Source: Delta-02 sp964513565
GTDB taxonomy: Bacteria; Desulfobacterota; Syntrophorhabdia; Syntrophorhabdales; Syntrophorhabdaceae
Assembly: GCA_964513565.1 (NCBI GenBank)
Contig: CAZENE010000001.1
Span: forward strand, 150,083-214,082
Direction of reading: 5' to 3'
Length of the DNA stretch: 64,000 bases
Shown: piece by piece, positions 8,694 through 16,925 of the stretch
Position numbering within the stretch: the stretch's first letter is position 1
How the letters are laid out: every line of letters starts with the position of its first letter
Notes under the pieces: generated by a model
Told to the model about the DNA's origin: nothing
Database searches by the model: none
Seen by the model: only the letters and a program-made list of their open reading frames with translations
Made by a program: the position numbers and the translations under genes

Positions 8694-10697
8694 TTACGGG
8701 AGGTTCAATCCCTCGCGTTTAATGGCTTCTATCGCCATTTCTGTCGTGCATCCTTCAATGATCCTGTTGCCTACTTTTATTGTTGGCCCTTTATCACATT
8801 TCTCAAAGCAGAAGGATGCCTTAACATTGACCCTGTCGTCAAGGCCTTTAACATTGATGTGCTCAAGTATATCACGCAGGAGTTTCTGTGAGCCTTTCAA
8901 GAAACAGCTGGTGCCGAAACACACGCTGATGTCGATGCTTTTGTCTGTCCCGCAGCTGATGTTCACGTCCTCATCGACGATGCGTTTACGTGAGGAATAG
9001 CTCGTATGGAGCAGTTCGTGGGCCTTGTGGCTGCCCACTTCGCCAAGGAACGTGTCGTACAGTTCGATAATGTACGGGTTGTCCTGTGATTTGTGCAGTT
9101 CGAGCATACGGTCGCTCTCGTAAAGCCCTTTTGTGCGCTGGCGTTTTACGATGGGGTCGGTGAACACGGGCTGGCCGGCCCCGCCGATGCACCCCCCCGG
9201 GCAGGCCATGACCTCAACCAGATCATAATGGACCTTCCCCGATCGTATATTTTCGAGGACGCGCCGTGCATTGCCCAAGCCGCTTACCACGCCGAGCGTG
9301 AATTCTTTGCCGGCAACGGAAAGTTTTGCCTCACGAATGCCGTCTTCACCGCGTACCGATGTAAATTCGTAAGAATCGTGCTTTTGCCCCGTCAATTTCT
9401 CGCTGACGTACCGCAGGACTGCTTCACTGACACCGCCCGAATTGCCGAAGATGACCCCGGCACCTGTTTTGAACCCGAAAGGCATGTGAAACGACTCCGG
9501 CCCGAGTTCTTTGAAATGTAGGCCCGTTTCCTCGATCATGCGTCCGAATTCCTGGGTTGTCAGGACATGGTCGACATCGCGCACACCATCGTTTTCAAAC
9601 TCGGGCCTTTTTGCCTCGAACTTTTTCGCGGTGCAGGGCATTATGGATACAACGACAACATCTTCGCGTTTGACTTTCAGCTCGCTGGCGAGCATTTCTT
9701 TTGCCAGCGCCCCGAACATTTGCTGAGGTGAGCGGCAGCTCGACAGGTGATTGACGAATTCGGGATAATACTGCTCGACGAATTTGACCCATGCCGGGCA
9801 GCAGGACGTGAACTGAGGGATCCGGTCGCCTGCCATTGCGCGTTTTATAAATTCGTTGCCTTCTTCCAGAACCGTGAGATCTGCGGTGAACGATGTATCA
9901 TATATCTTGTCAAAGCCCATGGCCCTTAGTGCCGCCGCGATTTGCCCCGTAGTTGTCGTTCCCGGCGGGAGCCCGAACATCTCGCCGATGGCAACCCTGA
10001 CGGCAGGGGCCACCTGCGCCACCACAACCTTTGCCGGGTCATGAATGGACTTCCATACCTGGTCTACCTCGGATCTGGGCGTCAGGGCCCCGGTAGGGCA
10101 GATACGGGCGCACTGTCCGCAGTTGACGCATTCGACTTGGTCAAGAGCCTTTCCAAATGACGGTATGACGACGGTCTGGGCGCCCCTGTATGCGAAATCG
10201 ATAGCGCCGACAGTTTGGACCTCCGAGCATATCCGGACACAGTCACCGCACAGGACGCATTTGTTCGGGTCCCGGATAATTGACGGCGAGGAATCGTCGA
10301 CCGGCATCTCTTTGAGCTGGCTTTTGAACCGGACCTTGGTTATCCCGAGGCGCTTCGCAAGGGCCTGGAGTTGGCAGGTTGTGCTTTTCTGGCACGTTGG
10401 GCAATTCTGACTGTGGTTGGCGAGCAGGAGCTCGACGATGATCTTGCGCATCTTGCGTATCTCGCCGGTATTGGTGCTTACCTTCATTTCGGGCGACGGC
10501 GGGGTTGAGCATGCGGGGACAAGTCCCATGCCGTCGACCTGCACCATGCACAGTCGGCATGCACCGTAGATGCTTAGTTCCGAATGGTAGCAGAAGGTCG
10601 GCAGGTCGATCCGAGCCTTGCGAATGAGTTCGAGGAGATTCTGCTCATTCTCGATCGGGATCTCTTTGTTATCTATATATACGAAAGAACCGTTCAT
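8694..10697 (-). CDS. hydA: Bifurcating-type [FeFe]-hydrogenase catalytic subunit HydA (set 1)
   Basis: A 667-residue catalytic subunit. In order: ferredoxin-like [2Fe-2S] domain (GACRLC), His-Cys3 [4Fe-4S] site (HSQNCPTCQKSTTC), two [4Fe-4S] motifs (CVLCGDCVRIC, CVNCGQCARICP), then the H-cluster loops TSCCPAW, MPCTAKKFE and MACPGGCIGGAGQ. After the usual LLHTSY end comes an extra C-terminal thioredoxin-like [2Fe-2S] domain (CFGTSCFLKG ... CFEKCDKGP), as in Thermotoga HydA. With HydB and HydC it should couple NADH plus reduced ferredoxin to H2, reversibly. I start at the ATG 10697, 7 nt after AAAGGAG; a GTG at 10703 would overlap the hydB stop. Confidence 0.93.
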   Translation of the reverse strand: MNGSFVYIDNKEIPIENEQNLLELIRKARIDLPTFCYHSELSIYGACRLCMVQVDGMGLVPACSTPPSPEMKVSTNTGEIRKMRKIIVELLLANHSQNCPTCQKSTTCQLQALAKRLGITKVRFKSQLKEMPVDDSSPSIIRDPNKCVLCGDCVRICSEVQTVGAIDFAYRGAQTVVIPSFGKALDQVECVNCGQCARICPTGALTPRSEVDQVWKSIHDPAKVVVAQVAPAVRVAIGEMFGLPPGTTTTGQIAAALRAMGFDKIYDTSFTADLTVLEEGNEFIKRAMAGDRIPQFTSCCPAWVKFVEQYYPEFVNHLSSCRSPQQMFGALAKEMLASELKVKREDVVVVSIMPCTAKKFEAKRPEFENDGVRDVDHVLTTQEFGRMIEETGLHFKELGPESFHMPFGFKTGAGVIFGNSGGVSEAVLRYVSEKLTGQKHDSYEFTSVRGEDGIREAKLSVAGKEFTLGVVSGLGNARRVLENIRSGKVHYDLVEVMACPGGCIGGAGQPVFTDPIVKRQRTKGLYESDRMLELHKSQDNPYIIELYDTFLGEVGSHKAHELLHTSYSSRKRIVDEDVNISCGTDKSIDISVCFGTSCFLKGSQKLLRDILEHINVKGLDDRVNVKASFCFEKCDKGPTIKVGNRIIEGCTTEMAIEAIKREGLNLP

Positions 10698-10699
10698 GA

Positions 10700-12592
10700 T
10701 CACTCTCCTTTGATGGCCTTGAATTTACAGGCTTCCACGCAAATGTAACACTTCCTGCAGATTTTTTCGTCAATGCGGTGCGGTTTGCCTTTTTCGCCGG
10801 TAATAGCACCTACGGGGCATTTTACGGCGCACAGTGTACAGCCCTTACAAAGCTCTTCATCAATGACAAGCCTGACGAGCGCCTTGCATTTTCCCGCAGG
10901 ACACCTCTTGTCACGCACGTGCGCGATATATTCATCCCGGAAATATTTCATCGTGGAGAGCACCGGGTTAGGAGCGGTCTTACCCAAACCGCAAAGGGAG
11001 CCTTTCTGAACGGCCACCGCCAAGTCCTCGAGCAGATCGAGCGTTTCCATTGTGGCCCGGCCCTCGATGATATCGTCGAGCATAGACAGCATTTGTTTTG
11101 TCCCCTCGCGGCACAGCACGCATTTGCCGCATGATTCATGCTGGGTGAATTGCATGAAGAAACGCGCCACGCTGACCATGCAGGTATTTTTGTTCATGAC
11201 GACGAGGCCGCCCGAGCCGACCATTGCACCAACGCCCTTTAGTGAATCAAAATCAATTGGCAGGTCGAGATGGGCTCTCGTTAAGCAACCTCCCGAAGGC
11301 CCGCCTATCTGGACGGCCTTGAAGCCGTCGCTCACCGCCTTGCCGCTGTCGGATATCATCCCGCCGGCAACACCGTAAATAATCTCGCGCAATGTCGAGC
11401 CAAACGGCATCTCGATGAGGCCCGAGTTTGCAACATGGCCCGTGAGGGCAAAAGTCTTGGTACCCGGGGATTCTTTAGTGCCGACCTTTCGATACTTTTC
11501 GGGGCCCACTTTAAGAATGAGCGGGATCTGCGACAACGTTTCCACGTTGTTTATGATCGTTGGTTTTCCCCACAATCCGCTGATGGAGGGGAAGGGCGGT
11601 TTCGGCGACGGCATCCCGCGCTTGCCTTCAATCGATGCGATGAGCGCAGTCTCTTCGCCGCAGACAAAGGCCCCCGCCCCTTCCATTATATTGAGGTTGA
11701 ATGAATGGCCGGAGCCGAAGAGGTTCTTCCCGAGAAGCCCCACGTGGCTTGCATCGTCTAAGGCCTTGCGCAGGCGCTTTACAGCGAGAGGGTACTCCGC
11801 CCGGACATATATATATCCTTCGACAGCCTCTATGGCACGGGCGGCGATGATCATCCCCTCGATAACGCTGTGGGGATTGCCTTCCATTATTCCCATGTCC
11901 ATGAACGCCCCGGGATCGCCCTCATCGCCATTGCAGATGACATATTTCTTCTCGTTCACCTCGCGCCGGGCTACATCCCATTTCCTTCCCGCAGGGAACC
12001 CGCCGCCCCCGCGTCCCCTTAAGCCTGAAGCAAAGACAAGCTTGCAGATCTCTTCCGGGGTCATCTCGAGGTATGCGCGGACGGCCTGTTCATAGCCGCC
12101 GGCCGCTATATATTCATTGATATCCTCGGGATCGATAGCGCCGCAATTTGCAAGCACGAAGCGGTGCTGTCTCCGGTAAAAAGGGATCTCGTCTTTTGTG
12201 CGGCACGCGGCCTGACTGTCCGGTTCGACGTAGAGGAGTCTCTCGACGATTTCCCCGTTCCTGATAGTTTTCTCTACTATCTCGCCGACATCGAGCGGTT
12301 TTACCTTCGTATAGAAAATACCTTCAGGAAGGATAGTAACGAGAGGCCCTATCTGGCAGAAGCCCTGGCATCCGGTGCGCGAAACAAAAATACCGTCGTC
12401 TTCCTTTTTGAGCTCTACGATAGCATTGAGCCCGCTGTCCTTGATGGACCGGATAAATGCTTCGTAAACTTTGAGCGATCCATTGACGAGGCACCCGGTG
12501 CCCGCGCAGACGAGGACCCTGCGTGTTGCGGCTTTCGATCGCGTGATAAAGTCGTTTCCTATTTTATTAAGCCCCGTGAGCATCAAATTCAT
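10700..12592 (-). CDS. hydB: NuoF-like flavoprotein subunit HydB (set 1)
   Basis: A 630-residue NAD(H)- and FMN-binding subunit. It has an N-terminal thioredoxin-like [2Fe-2S] domain with all four cysteines (CAGTGCLVNG, TGCQGFC), the NuoF core with GLRGRGGGGFPAGRKW and CNGDEGDPGAFMD, CGEETAL, the [4Fe-4S] site ESCGKCVLC ... CGLG, and a C-terminal pair of ferredoxin motifs (CKGCTLCAVKCP, CRKCYICVEAC). This is the full electron-bifurcating HydB architecture and the only complete one of the three in the window. Its start has AAGGAGG 7 nt upstream and overlaps hydC by 26 bp; its stop touches the hydA start, so translation is tightly coupled. Confidence 0.93.
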   Translation of the reverse strand: MNLMLTGLNKIGNDFITRSKAATRRVLVCAGTGCLVNGSLKVYEAFIRSIKDSGLNAIVELKKEDDGIFVSRTGCQGFCQIGPLVTILPEGIFYTKVKPLDVGEIVEKTIRNGEIVERLLYVEPDSQAACRTKDEIPFYRRQHRFVLANCGAIDPEDINEYIAAGGYEQAVRAYLEMTPEEICKLVFASGLRGRGGGGFPAGRKWDVARREVNEKKYVICNGDEGDPGAFMDMGIMEGNPHSVIEGMIIAARAIEAVEGYIYVRAEYPLAVKRLRKALDDASHVGLLGKNLFGSGHSFNLNIMEGAGAFVCGEETALIASIEGKRGMPSPKPPFPSISGLWGKPTIINNVETLSQIPLILKVGPEKYRKVGTKESPGTKTFALTGHVANSGLIEMPFGSTLREIIYGVAGGMISDSGKAVSDGFKAVQIGGPSGGCLTRAHLDLPIDFDSLKGVGAMVGSGGLVVMNKNTCMVSVARFFMQFTQHESCGKCVLCREGTKQMLSMLDDIIEGRATMETLDLLEDLAVAVQKGSLCGLGKTAPNPVLSTMKYFRDEYIAHVRDKRCPAGKCKALVRLVIDEELCKGCTLCAVKCPVGAITGEKGKPHRIDEKICRKCYICVEACKFKAIKGE

Positions 12593-13073
12593 TGTGAGCC
12601 TCCTTAAGAATTATCTCGTCGATAATGTCGGATACTCTCTGCGGAGTCAGCTGTCCGTATACGTCATCGTTGATGACCATAGCCGGGGACAGGCCGCAAG
12701 CGCCGAGGCAATTGACCGTTTCAACCGTGAAAAGCATGTCGGGCGTAGAGTCCTCGCCGTCCTTCAGGCCGAGTTTTTTCACGATGGCCCCGTAAAGCCC
12801 CATCGAGCCTTTAACGTGGCACGCCGTCCCGTTGCAGACGCGGACAAGATATTTCCCCTTTGGTTTCAGCGTAAAAAGAGAATAAAATGTGGTCACCCCG
12901 AAGACCCTCGCCGGCGATAGGCCAAGAGATGTCGCTACAAAGGTCAGTATCTCTTCCGGCAGGTAGCGATACTCGGCCTGTACCGCCTGAAGAATGGGTA
13001 TGAGCCTTGAAGCGCTCCGCTGATTTTGATCGATGATCTCGAACACCCGTTGAAATTTTCGTATCGTTTCCAT
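12567..13073 (-). CDS. hydC: NuoE-like [2Fe-2S] subunit HydC (set 1)
   Basis: A 168-residue subunit of the 24-kDa NuoE family that binds one [2Fe-2S] cluster and passes electrons to HydB. An N-terminal helical bundle (IIDQNQRSASRLIPILQAV) is followed by the thioredoxin-like domain with ligands in CNGTAC and CLGAC. The ATG overlaps the rex stop codon, so the repressor and first structural gene are coupled; the 3' end overlaps hydB. All four cluster cysteines are present. Confidence 0.92.
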   Translation of the reverse strand: METIRKFQRVFEIIDQNQRSASRLIPILQAVQAEYRYLPEEILTFVATSLGLSPARVFGVTTFYSLFTLKPKGKYLVRVCNGTACHVKGSMGLYGAIVKKLGLKDGEDSTPDMLFTVETVNCLGACGLSPAMVINDDVYGQLTPQRVSDIIDEIILKEAHNEFDAHGA

Positions 13074-13759
13074 TATTTCACTCCATCGTGCAATTGAGTT
13101 GTTCGCGCAAGCGTCAGTTTTTTTGAAAGCACAACGAGAGACGATGCCAGGTTCTCATGCTGGACGATCGTCCCGCGCGGCACCGTGACCTTTACCGGAG
13201 AAAAATTCCAGATGGCCTCTATACCGGCACGCACCATTTCGTTTGCCAGGTCCTGTGCCGGGCCCGACGGGACCGTAAGTATCCCTATCTTTATGCCCAT
13301 CCTTTTCACCATGTTATCGAGTTTCCCGATGTGGAATACCTTTACTCCGTGAATTGTCCGCCCTATCTTCTCCTTGTCGATATCGAACGCCGCTATTATG
13401 TTGAGGCCGTATTCCTTAAATCTTTCAAATCCGAGGAGCGCCGTCCCCAGGTGCCCGACCCCGACGAGGTATGCATCCTTGGTATTGTTCCACCCAAGGA
13501 ATTCCTCGATGATCGCGATAAGCTCATCGATAGAATAACCGAGCTTTGGTTTCCCGACCGCGTCTGTTACGCCGAGATCCTTGCGGACCTGGATCGGAAT
13601 AATTCCGAGAGCATTTCCGATCTGCGTACAAGAAATAAATTCACCCTTCTTTTCGTCCCGTATCTTTCTTAGATATTGATAATACAGCGGGAGCCGTCTC
13701 AAAGTCGGCTCGGGAATAGCTTTAATCACCGGGTGCTTCGGGGCTTCGACCTTCATCAT
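13073..13759 (-). CDS. rex: Redox-sensing transcriptional repressor Rex
   Basis: A 228-residue Rex protein: an N-terminal winged helix (RRLPLYYQYL ... FISCTQIGNALGI, DLGVTDAVGKP GLGY-type turn near residue 70) and a Rossmann NAD(H) domain starting at YLVGVGHLGTALLG. Rex represses fermentative and hydrogen genes when NADH is low and releases DNA when NADH binds. As first gene of the hydCBA operon it probably governs its own operon. Upstream DNA has GGAGG at the right spacing and an AT-rich dyad, but no clear TTGTGAAN4TTCACAA site, so autoregulation is inference. A redox cysteine is possible but not judged. Confidence 0.92.
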   Translation of the reverse strand: MMKVEAPKHPVIKAIPEPTLRRLPLYYQYLRKIRDEKKGEFISCTQIGNALGIIPIQVRKDLGVTDAVGKPKLGYSIDELIAIIEEFLGWNNTKDAYLVGVGHLGTALLGFERFKEYGLNIIAAFDIDKEKIGRTIHGVKVFHIGKLDNMVKRMGIKIGILTVPSGPAQDLANEMVRAGIEAIWNFSPVKVTVPRGTIVQHENLASSLVVLSKKLTLARTTQLHDGVK

Positions 13760-13777
13760 GTCAGCGCCTCCATTAAT

Positions 13778-13795
13778 TAGATAATTGTCTATCTA
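13778..13795 (-). promoter_or_regulatory. AT-rich dyad upstream of rex
   Basis: TAGATA (13778-13783) and TATCTA (13790-13795) form a perfect 6-bp inverted repeat with a 6-nt spacer just upstream of the rex ribosome site. A further TATCTAATA lies around 13829. The surrounding 13760-13870 is very AT-rich and must hold the operon promoter, although I cannot fix its -35/-10. The dyad could be an operator for the operon. Confidence 0.35.
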
Positions 13796-13920
13796 TAAAT
13801 TAGTATCGATAAAAATATATCTAATACCGAAAAGAGAGTCAATACTTTTTTGTGTAAAATATCCCTCCCATCTTTCTTGCAATTCACGTCTTACGTGTTA
13901 CGATTCACGCTTTTAGGGGG

Positions 13921-13951
13921 TTGCCCCCGGGAGGCGACCGGGGGCAATTTT
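13921..13951. terminator. Strong G+C-rich hairpin between rex and upstream genes
   Basis: TTGCCCCCGG (13921-13930) and CCGGGGGCAA (13938-13947) form a perfect 10-bp stem with a 7-nt loop, followed by TTTT on the plus strand. It would block transcription in either direction to some degree and probably insulates the rex operon from the region at 14.0-14.6 kb. Apart from this hairpin I see no gene in 13800-13979. Confidence 0.55.
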
Positions 13952-13979
13952 AAAAACGTATAAGGGGGGGGTGATGGTG

Positions 13980-14219
13980 TCAGTATGTCAAAGCTCGTGT
14001 AGAGCCTTTGGCTGGTGAAATTTTGTGAGTCGGGGACATGACCTGAGCAACCGGTTCGAGATCCCGAATGGCAACGGCGGTGTCGTGTGCCAGCAGGCGA
14101 GGCGTGAAGTACGAACGTGAACGGGCGCGGGGAAGTAGAGATAAGGGAGATGACCATAGTCCGATAGTGGCAGCGAATAGGAGAACGAAGATGAGCATAT
14201 TCAGTATTATGTCGAGCAT
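13980..14219 (-). CDS. Small membrane-anchored ORF, doubtful
   Basis: A possible 79-residue product with one clear N-terminal hydrophobic segment (about residues 4-21, ending in the Gly-Leu-Trp turn) and a basic, low-complexity remainder. I do not recognise it. The ribosome site is poor and nothing else supports translation. It lies on the strand of the neighbouring small gene at 14314 and could be its distal operon partner, or simply chance. Coding is uncertain. Confidence 0.25.
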   Translation of the reverse strand: MLDIILNMLIFVLLFAATIGLWSSPLSLLPRARSRSYFTPRLLAHDTAVAIRDLEPVAQVMSPTHKISPAKGSTRALTY

Positions 14220-14313
14220 TTCTTCACGTCCCTCGACTCACGGTTTGGGAAGAAAAGGTGAGGGATATTTAAGGTCCCTGGCATTTCCTTGCCGTAACTA
14301 TATATACGAAGCA

Positions 14314-14628
14314 TCATAAGGTCACCTGCCGGGCATCTTTGCCGTTCATGGCTTCCATGAGCCAAACAGTGTGATCGAGAATGCCATATTTTTGCAGGGT
14401 ATCGGCTATCATAAGGCCAATCTCACTTTCCTTGAACAGATCCTGGACTGTGTCCCACAGTATATGAAGGCTTATGTCACCCGGGATCGCGGAGTGCGTA
14501 TATATCCTCGCCTCATAAAGGCCCGGGGTACCGTTCATGCTTCGTATCATATCCTTAAGCCATTGTATGACTGATGGTTCGACATCGGGCTGTGTTCTCA
14601 AGCGTATGATCTCTATCCATTTCATCAT
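14314..14628 (-). CDS. Conserved-looking small protein behind a sigma-54 promoter
   Basis: A 104-residue soluble protein starting MMKWIEIIRLRTQP. The layout of short strands and helices, with LHILWD in the middle and a His-Thr-Val-Trp near the end (ILDHTVWLMEA), recalls the antibiotic-biosynthesis-monooxygenase-like dimeric alpha-beta barrel fold, but that is a guess. I move the start from the GTG at 14649 to the ATG at 14628 (or 14625), because the GTG lies inside the sigma-54-like -12 element. Divergent to an FhlA-type activator gene, it is the likely direct target of that activator. The leader would then be very short (about 6-9 nt), an open problem. Confidence 0.55.
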   Translation of the reverse strand: MMKWIEIIRLRTQPDVEPSVIQWLKDMIRSMNGTPGLYEARIYTHSAIPGDISLHILWDTVQDLFKESEIGLMIADTLQKYGILDHTVWLMEAMNGKDARQVTL

Positions 14629-14645
14629 TTCTGTGTTTAAGTAAA

Positions 14646-14659
14646 GCACATTGCGTGCC
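14646..14659 (-). promoter_or_regulatory. Sigma-54 (-24/-12) promoter
   Basis: On the minus strand the sequence TGGCACGCAATGTGCT matches the sigma-54 consensus TGGCACG-N4-TTGCW with one mismatch and has the exact GG-N10-GC spacing (GG at 14659-14658, GC at 14647-14646). The predicted start of transcription is near 14634, just before the small gene at 14628. A sigma-54 activator gene lies divergently 140 bp away. Confidence 0.65.
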
Positions 14660-14709
14660 AGAAAAATTTTTGTAATAATTTCAATTACTTCATAAAAAGC
14701 GATAAAAAT

Positions 14710-14750
14710 ACTGACGTATTTGACGGAAAGGTACTGGTAAATATGTCAGT
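14710..14750. promoter_or_regulatory. Candidate activator-binding inverted repeat (UAS)
   Basis: ACTGACGTATTT (14710-14721) and AAATATGTCAGT (14739-14750) are inverted repeats matching at 11 of 12 positions with a 17-nt spacer. The centre lies about 96 bp upstream of the predicted sigma-54 start site, the usual place for an enhancer bound by an NtrC/FhlA-type activator. The AT-rich stretch between it and the promoter (14661-14709) could be an IHF-type bend. Binding by the adjacent regulator is inference. Confidence 0.55.
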
Positions 14751-14761
14751 TATAGTCTATA

Positions 14762-14777
14762 CTATCGCATACGATAG
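14762..14777. promoter_or_regulatory. Perfect palindrome upstream of the activator gene
   Basis: CTATCG-CATA-CGATAG is a perfect 6-bp inverted repeat with a 4-nt centre, 18 bp before the activator start codon. It may be an autoregulatory operator or a leader hairpin. Confidence 0.4.
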
Positions 14778-14795
14778 AAACGGGACAGGAGAGCG

Positions 14796-16337
14796 ATGAT
14801 TGCTAACGATGAGTTTTTTCGAGAACTTACCCTGAGGATCTGTGGTACCCTAGATCTTGAAAAGGCCCTCTGGCAATGTTTTCTCTATGTCAGCACGATC
14901 ATGCCGGCGGATGATCTCGACCTCATAATATATGATTCGGCGCTGGGCACCATAGATCTTGTAGCGACTGCGAATGCCTGTGGCGGTATAACACGGATGG
15001 ATAAGACACATCTGCCTCCGGAGCTCAGGAAGGAGATCGAAGAGGCCTACCGCCATCCCCGTGTCCGCATGGCCGACAATGTATTTGACGATCCGATTCT
15101 GGGAAGGATAGCGAAAAATGCGGGATGGGAGCCCTGTTCAATGATGCTCGGCAGGCTTATCATTGACGGGAAATATATCGGGGCTTTCGGGGTACGGTCA
15201 GCAGGTACTGGCCGGTATACCCAAGATCATATCCGCCTGTGGTCGCTTGTCAACGAACCTGCCGCGATCGCGCTTGCTAACAGCCGCCGTCTTCGCGAGG
15301 TGATCGACCTGAAGGACATGCTTGCCGATGACAACCGTTACCTGCGAGATGAGCTTCGGAAGAACAGCGTCGAGATTGTTGGCGCGGATTTCGGCCTGAG
15401 AGACGTTATGGACAGCGTCCGGAAGGTGGCCCCCCTTACAAGCCCTGTTCTGCTTGTCGGTGAAACGGGAACAGGCAAAGAGGTCATAGCCAATGCTATT
15501 CACAACCTGTCGCCCCGGTATGCTGGCCCTTTTGTAAAGGTAAATTGCGGGGCGATACCCGAATCCCTGATCGACAGCGAGCTTTTCGGTCACGAAAAAG
15601 GGGCATTCACCGGGGCGCTTGCGCGCAAGAGGGGACGGTTCGAGCGCGCCCACGGCGGCACCATCTTCCTTGACGAGATAAGCGAATTGCCGCCTCATGC
15701 GCAGGTCAGGCTGCTGCGCGTCCTGCAGGAGAAAGAGATAGAACGCGTCGGCGGGACCGAGCCCGTTAAGGTCGATATCAGGATAATTTCCGCAACCAAC
15801 AGAAATCTGGAGAGGATGGTGGAGCAGGGAGATTTCCGCGGCGATCTTTATTTCCGTATAAAGGTTTTTCCTATCGAAGTGCCTCCTCTTAGGGCCCGGA
15901 AAAACGACATACCGGCCCTGGTCCAGCACTTTATACGCAAGAAAAGCCGTGAGATGGTGCGCCACACAGTGCCTGTCCTAGGGCCGGGAGCGATAGATGC
16001 ACTCATGATGTACGACTGGCCGGGGAATGTCAGGGAAGTGGAAAACGCCGTCGAAAGGGCACTTATCCTGTCGGATGGAAAACCGTTAAAGTTCGATGGC
16101 ATCCTGGGGGTGTCGCAGTCATCGGGCCGAGGTGCCGTGACGCCCATCGACGGGGACATCTTCCCCGTGTCGCTTAACGAGGTTGAACAAAACCATATAC
16201 GGCGCATCCTCGAATTGTGTGGCGGTAAGATTGAAGGACAGGGGGGAGCGGCCGAGCGCCTGGGTATGAACCCCGGAACGCTCCGCCATCGCATGAGAAA
16301 ACTCGGGATACCTTTCGGACGAAAGACGCGGGTTTAG
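14796..16337 (+). CDS. Sigma-54-dependent activator with GAF domain (FhlA/NtrC type)
   Basis: A 513-residue enhancer-binding protein. Residues about 10-180 look like a GAF sensor domain (with DLDLIIYDSALGTIDL and CSMMLGRLIIDGKYIGAFGV). The AAA+ domain follows, with Walker A GETGTGKE near residue 228, the sigma-54 contact loop GAFTGA near 272, Walker B GGTIFLDEI, and ATNRNLE. A Fis-type HTH closes the protein (AAERLGMNPGTLRHRMRKLG). The ligand of the GAF domain is unknown; FhlA itself senses formate. The divergent sigma-54-like promoter and inverted repeat make the small gene at 14314 its probable target; control of the hydrogenase operons is also possible. Confidence 0.92.
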   Translation: MIANDEFFRELTLRICGTLDLEKALWQCFLYVSTIMPADDLDLIIYDSALGTIDLVATANACGGITRMDKTHLPPELRKEIEEAYRHPRVRMADNVFDDPILGRIAKNAGWEPCSMMLGRLIIDGKYIGAFGVRSAGTGRYTQDHIRLWSLVNEPAAIALANSRRLREVIDLKDMLADDNRYLRDELRKNSVEIVGADFGLRDVMDSVRKVAPLTSPVLLVGETGTGKEVIANAIHNLSPRYAGPFVKVNCGAIPESLIDSELFGHEKGAFTGALARKRGRFERAHGGTIFLDEISELPPHAQVRLLRVLQEKEIERVGGTEPVKVDIRIISATNRNLERMVEQGDFRGDLYFRIKVFPIEVPPLRARKNDIPALVQHFIRKKSREMVRHTVPVLGPGAIDALMMYDWPGNVREVENAVERALILSDGKPLKFDGILGVSQSSGRGAVTPIDGDIFPVSLNEVEQNHIRRILELCGGKIEGQGGAAERLGMNPGTLRHRMRKLGIPFGRKTRV

Positions 16338-16385
16338 GGAATGCCGGATGACAGCGTGAAATAGTAACTTTTCGTCACTGTCCTT

Positions 16386-16414
16386 TTGACTTCACGTCTA
16401 AAATTTATTATACT
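16386..16414 (+). promoter_or_regulatory. Sigma-70-type promoter of the sensory/hydrogenase operon
   Basis: TTGACT (16386-16391), a 17-bp spacer and TATACT (16409-16414) make a near-consensus promoter about 140 bp upstream of the first DRTGG gene. A second TATAAT at 16523-16528 lacks a -35 partner. No Rex or FNR consensus was seen in 16338-16551, and no gene. Confidence 0.65.
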
Positions 16415-16551
16415 GAACACACGAAACTTAATCCTAAAAATATGTTTCAATCACCAGGCCTGTCCGTCAATGGTTGTAAGTAGTTTCGGATAATTCAGGG
16501 TAATGGAATCGCAGGACAATTGTATAATGAGCACATGCGAGCGAGGTTTAC

Positions 16552-16902
16552 ATGACGTTGAAACAAGTCCAGAAGCTTCTTGAAGCAGAGATACTCTGCG
16601 GTGATGACAACTGTCTTCAACGCGAAGTCAAACTCTGCTTTGCCTGTGATCTCATCAGCGAAATGCTCCTTTACCTCAAGCCCCGTTCCCTATTGATCAC
16701 ATCGTTGACAAATGCCCATGTTATCCATGCCGCACAGGTAATGGACGCAAAATCGGTCCTCTTCGTCGGCGGCCGCAGGCCGGGCCCATCAGTTATCATG
16801 AGCGGGGAACAAAACAAAATACCTCTTCTTGTCACATCGCTTCTCACATTCGATTGCTGCGGCAGGCTTTATGAGAACGGGGTAAGGGGGAGGGAGCATT
16901 AG
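16552..16902 (+). CDS. DRTGG-domain protein, first gene of the sensory block
   Basis: A 116-residue single DRTGG domain, recognised by the start TLKQVQKLLEAEILCGDD, the SDLLSD-like CDLISEMLLYL, and the central LLITSLTNAHVIHAAQVMDAK. DRTGG domains occur in phosphotransacetylases and CBS-type regulators and are thought to bind a small ligand or mediate contacts. It is paralogous to the gene at 18808 and unusual in carrying six cysteines (CGDDNC, CFAC, CCG). Such small DRTGG proteins are regularly found beside HydS and HATPase genes in anaerobes. A specific function is unknown. Confidence 0.75.
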   Translation: MTLKQVQKLLEAEILCGDDNCLQREVKLCFACDLISEMLLYLKPRSLLITSLTNAHVIHAAQVMDAKSVLFVGGRRPGPSVIMSGEQNKIPLLVTSLLTFDCCGRLYENGVRGREH

Positions 16903-16925
16903 CCGGTTAGGGGACCTAACTATCT

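Noticed and set aside
12819..12837. TGGCACG followed by TTGC on the plus strand, like a sigma-54 promoter
   Set aside because: The spacing between GG and GC is 14 bp instead of 10, and the site lies inside hydC, where it encodes the antisense of the cluster-ligand region.
13843..13865. Possible Rex half site (TTTTTTGTGTAAAATA)
   Set aside because: Only one half resembles the Rex consensus and there is no matching second half; not called as a feature.
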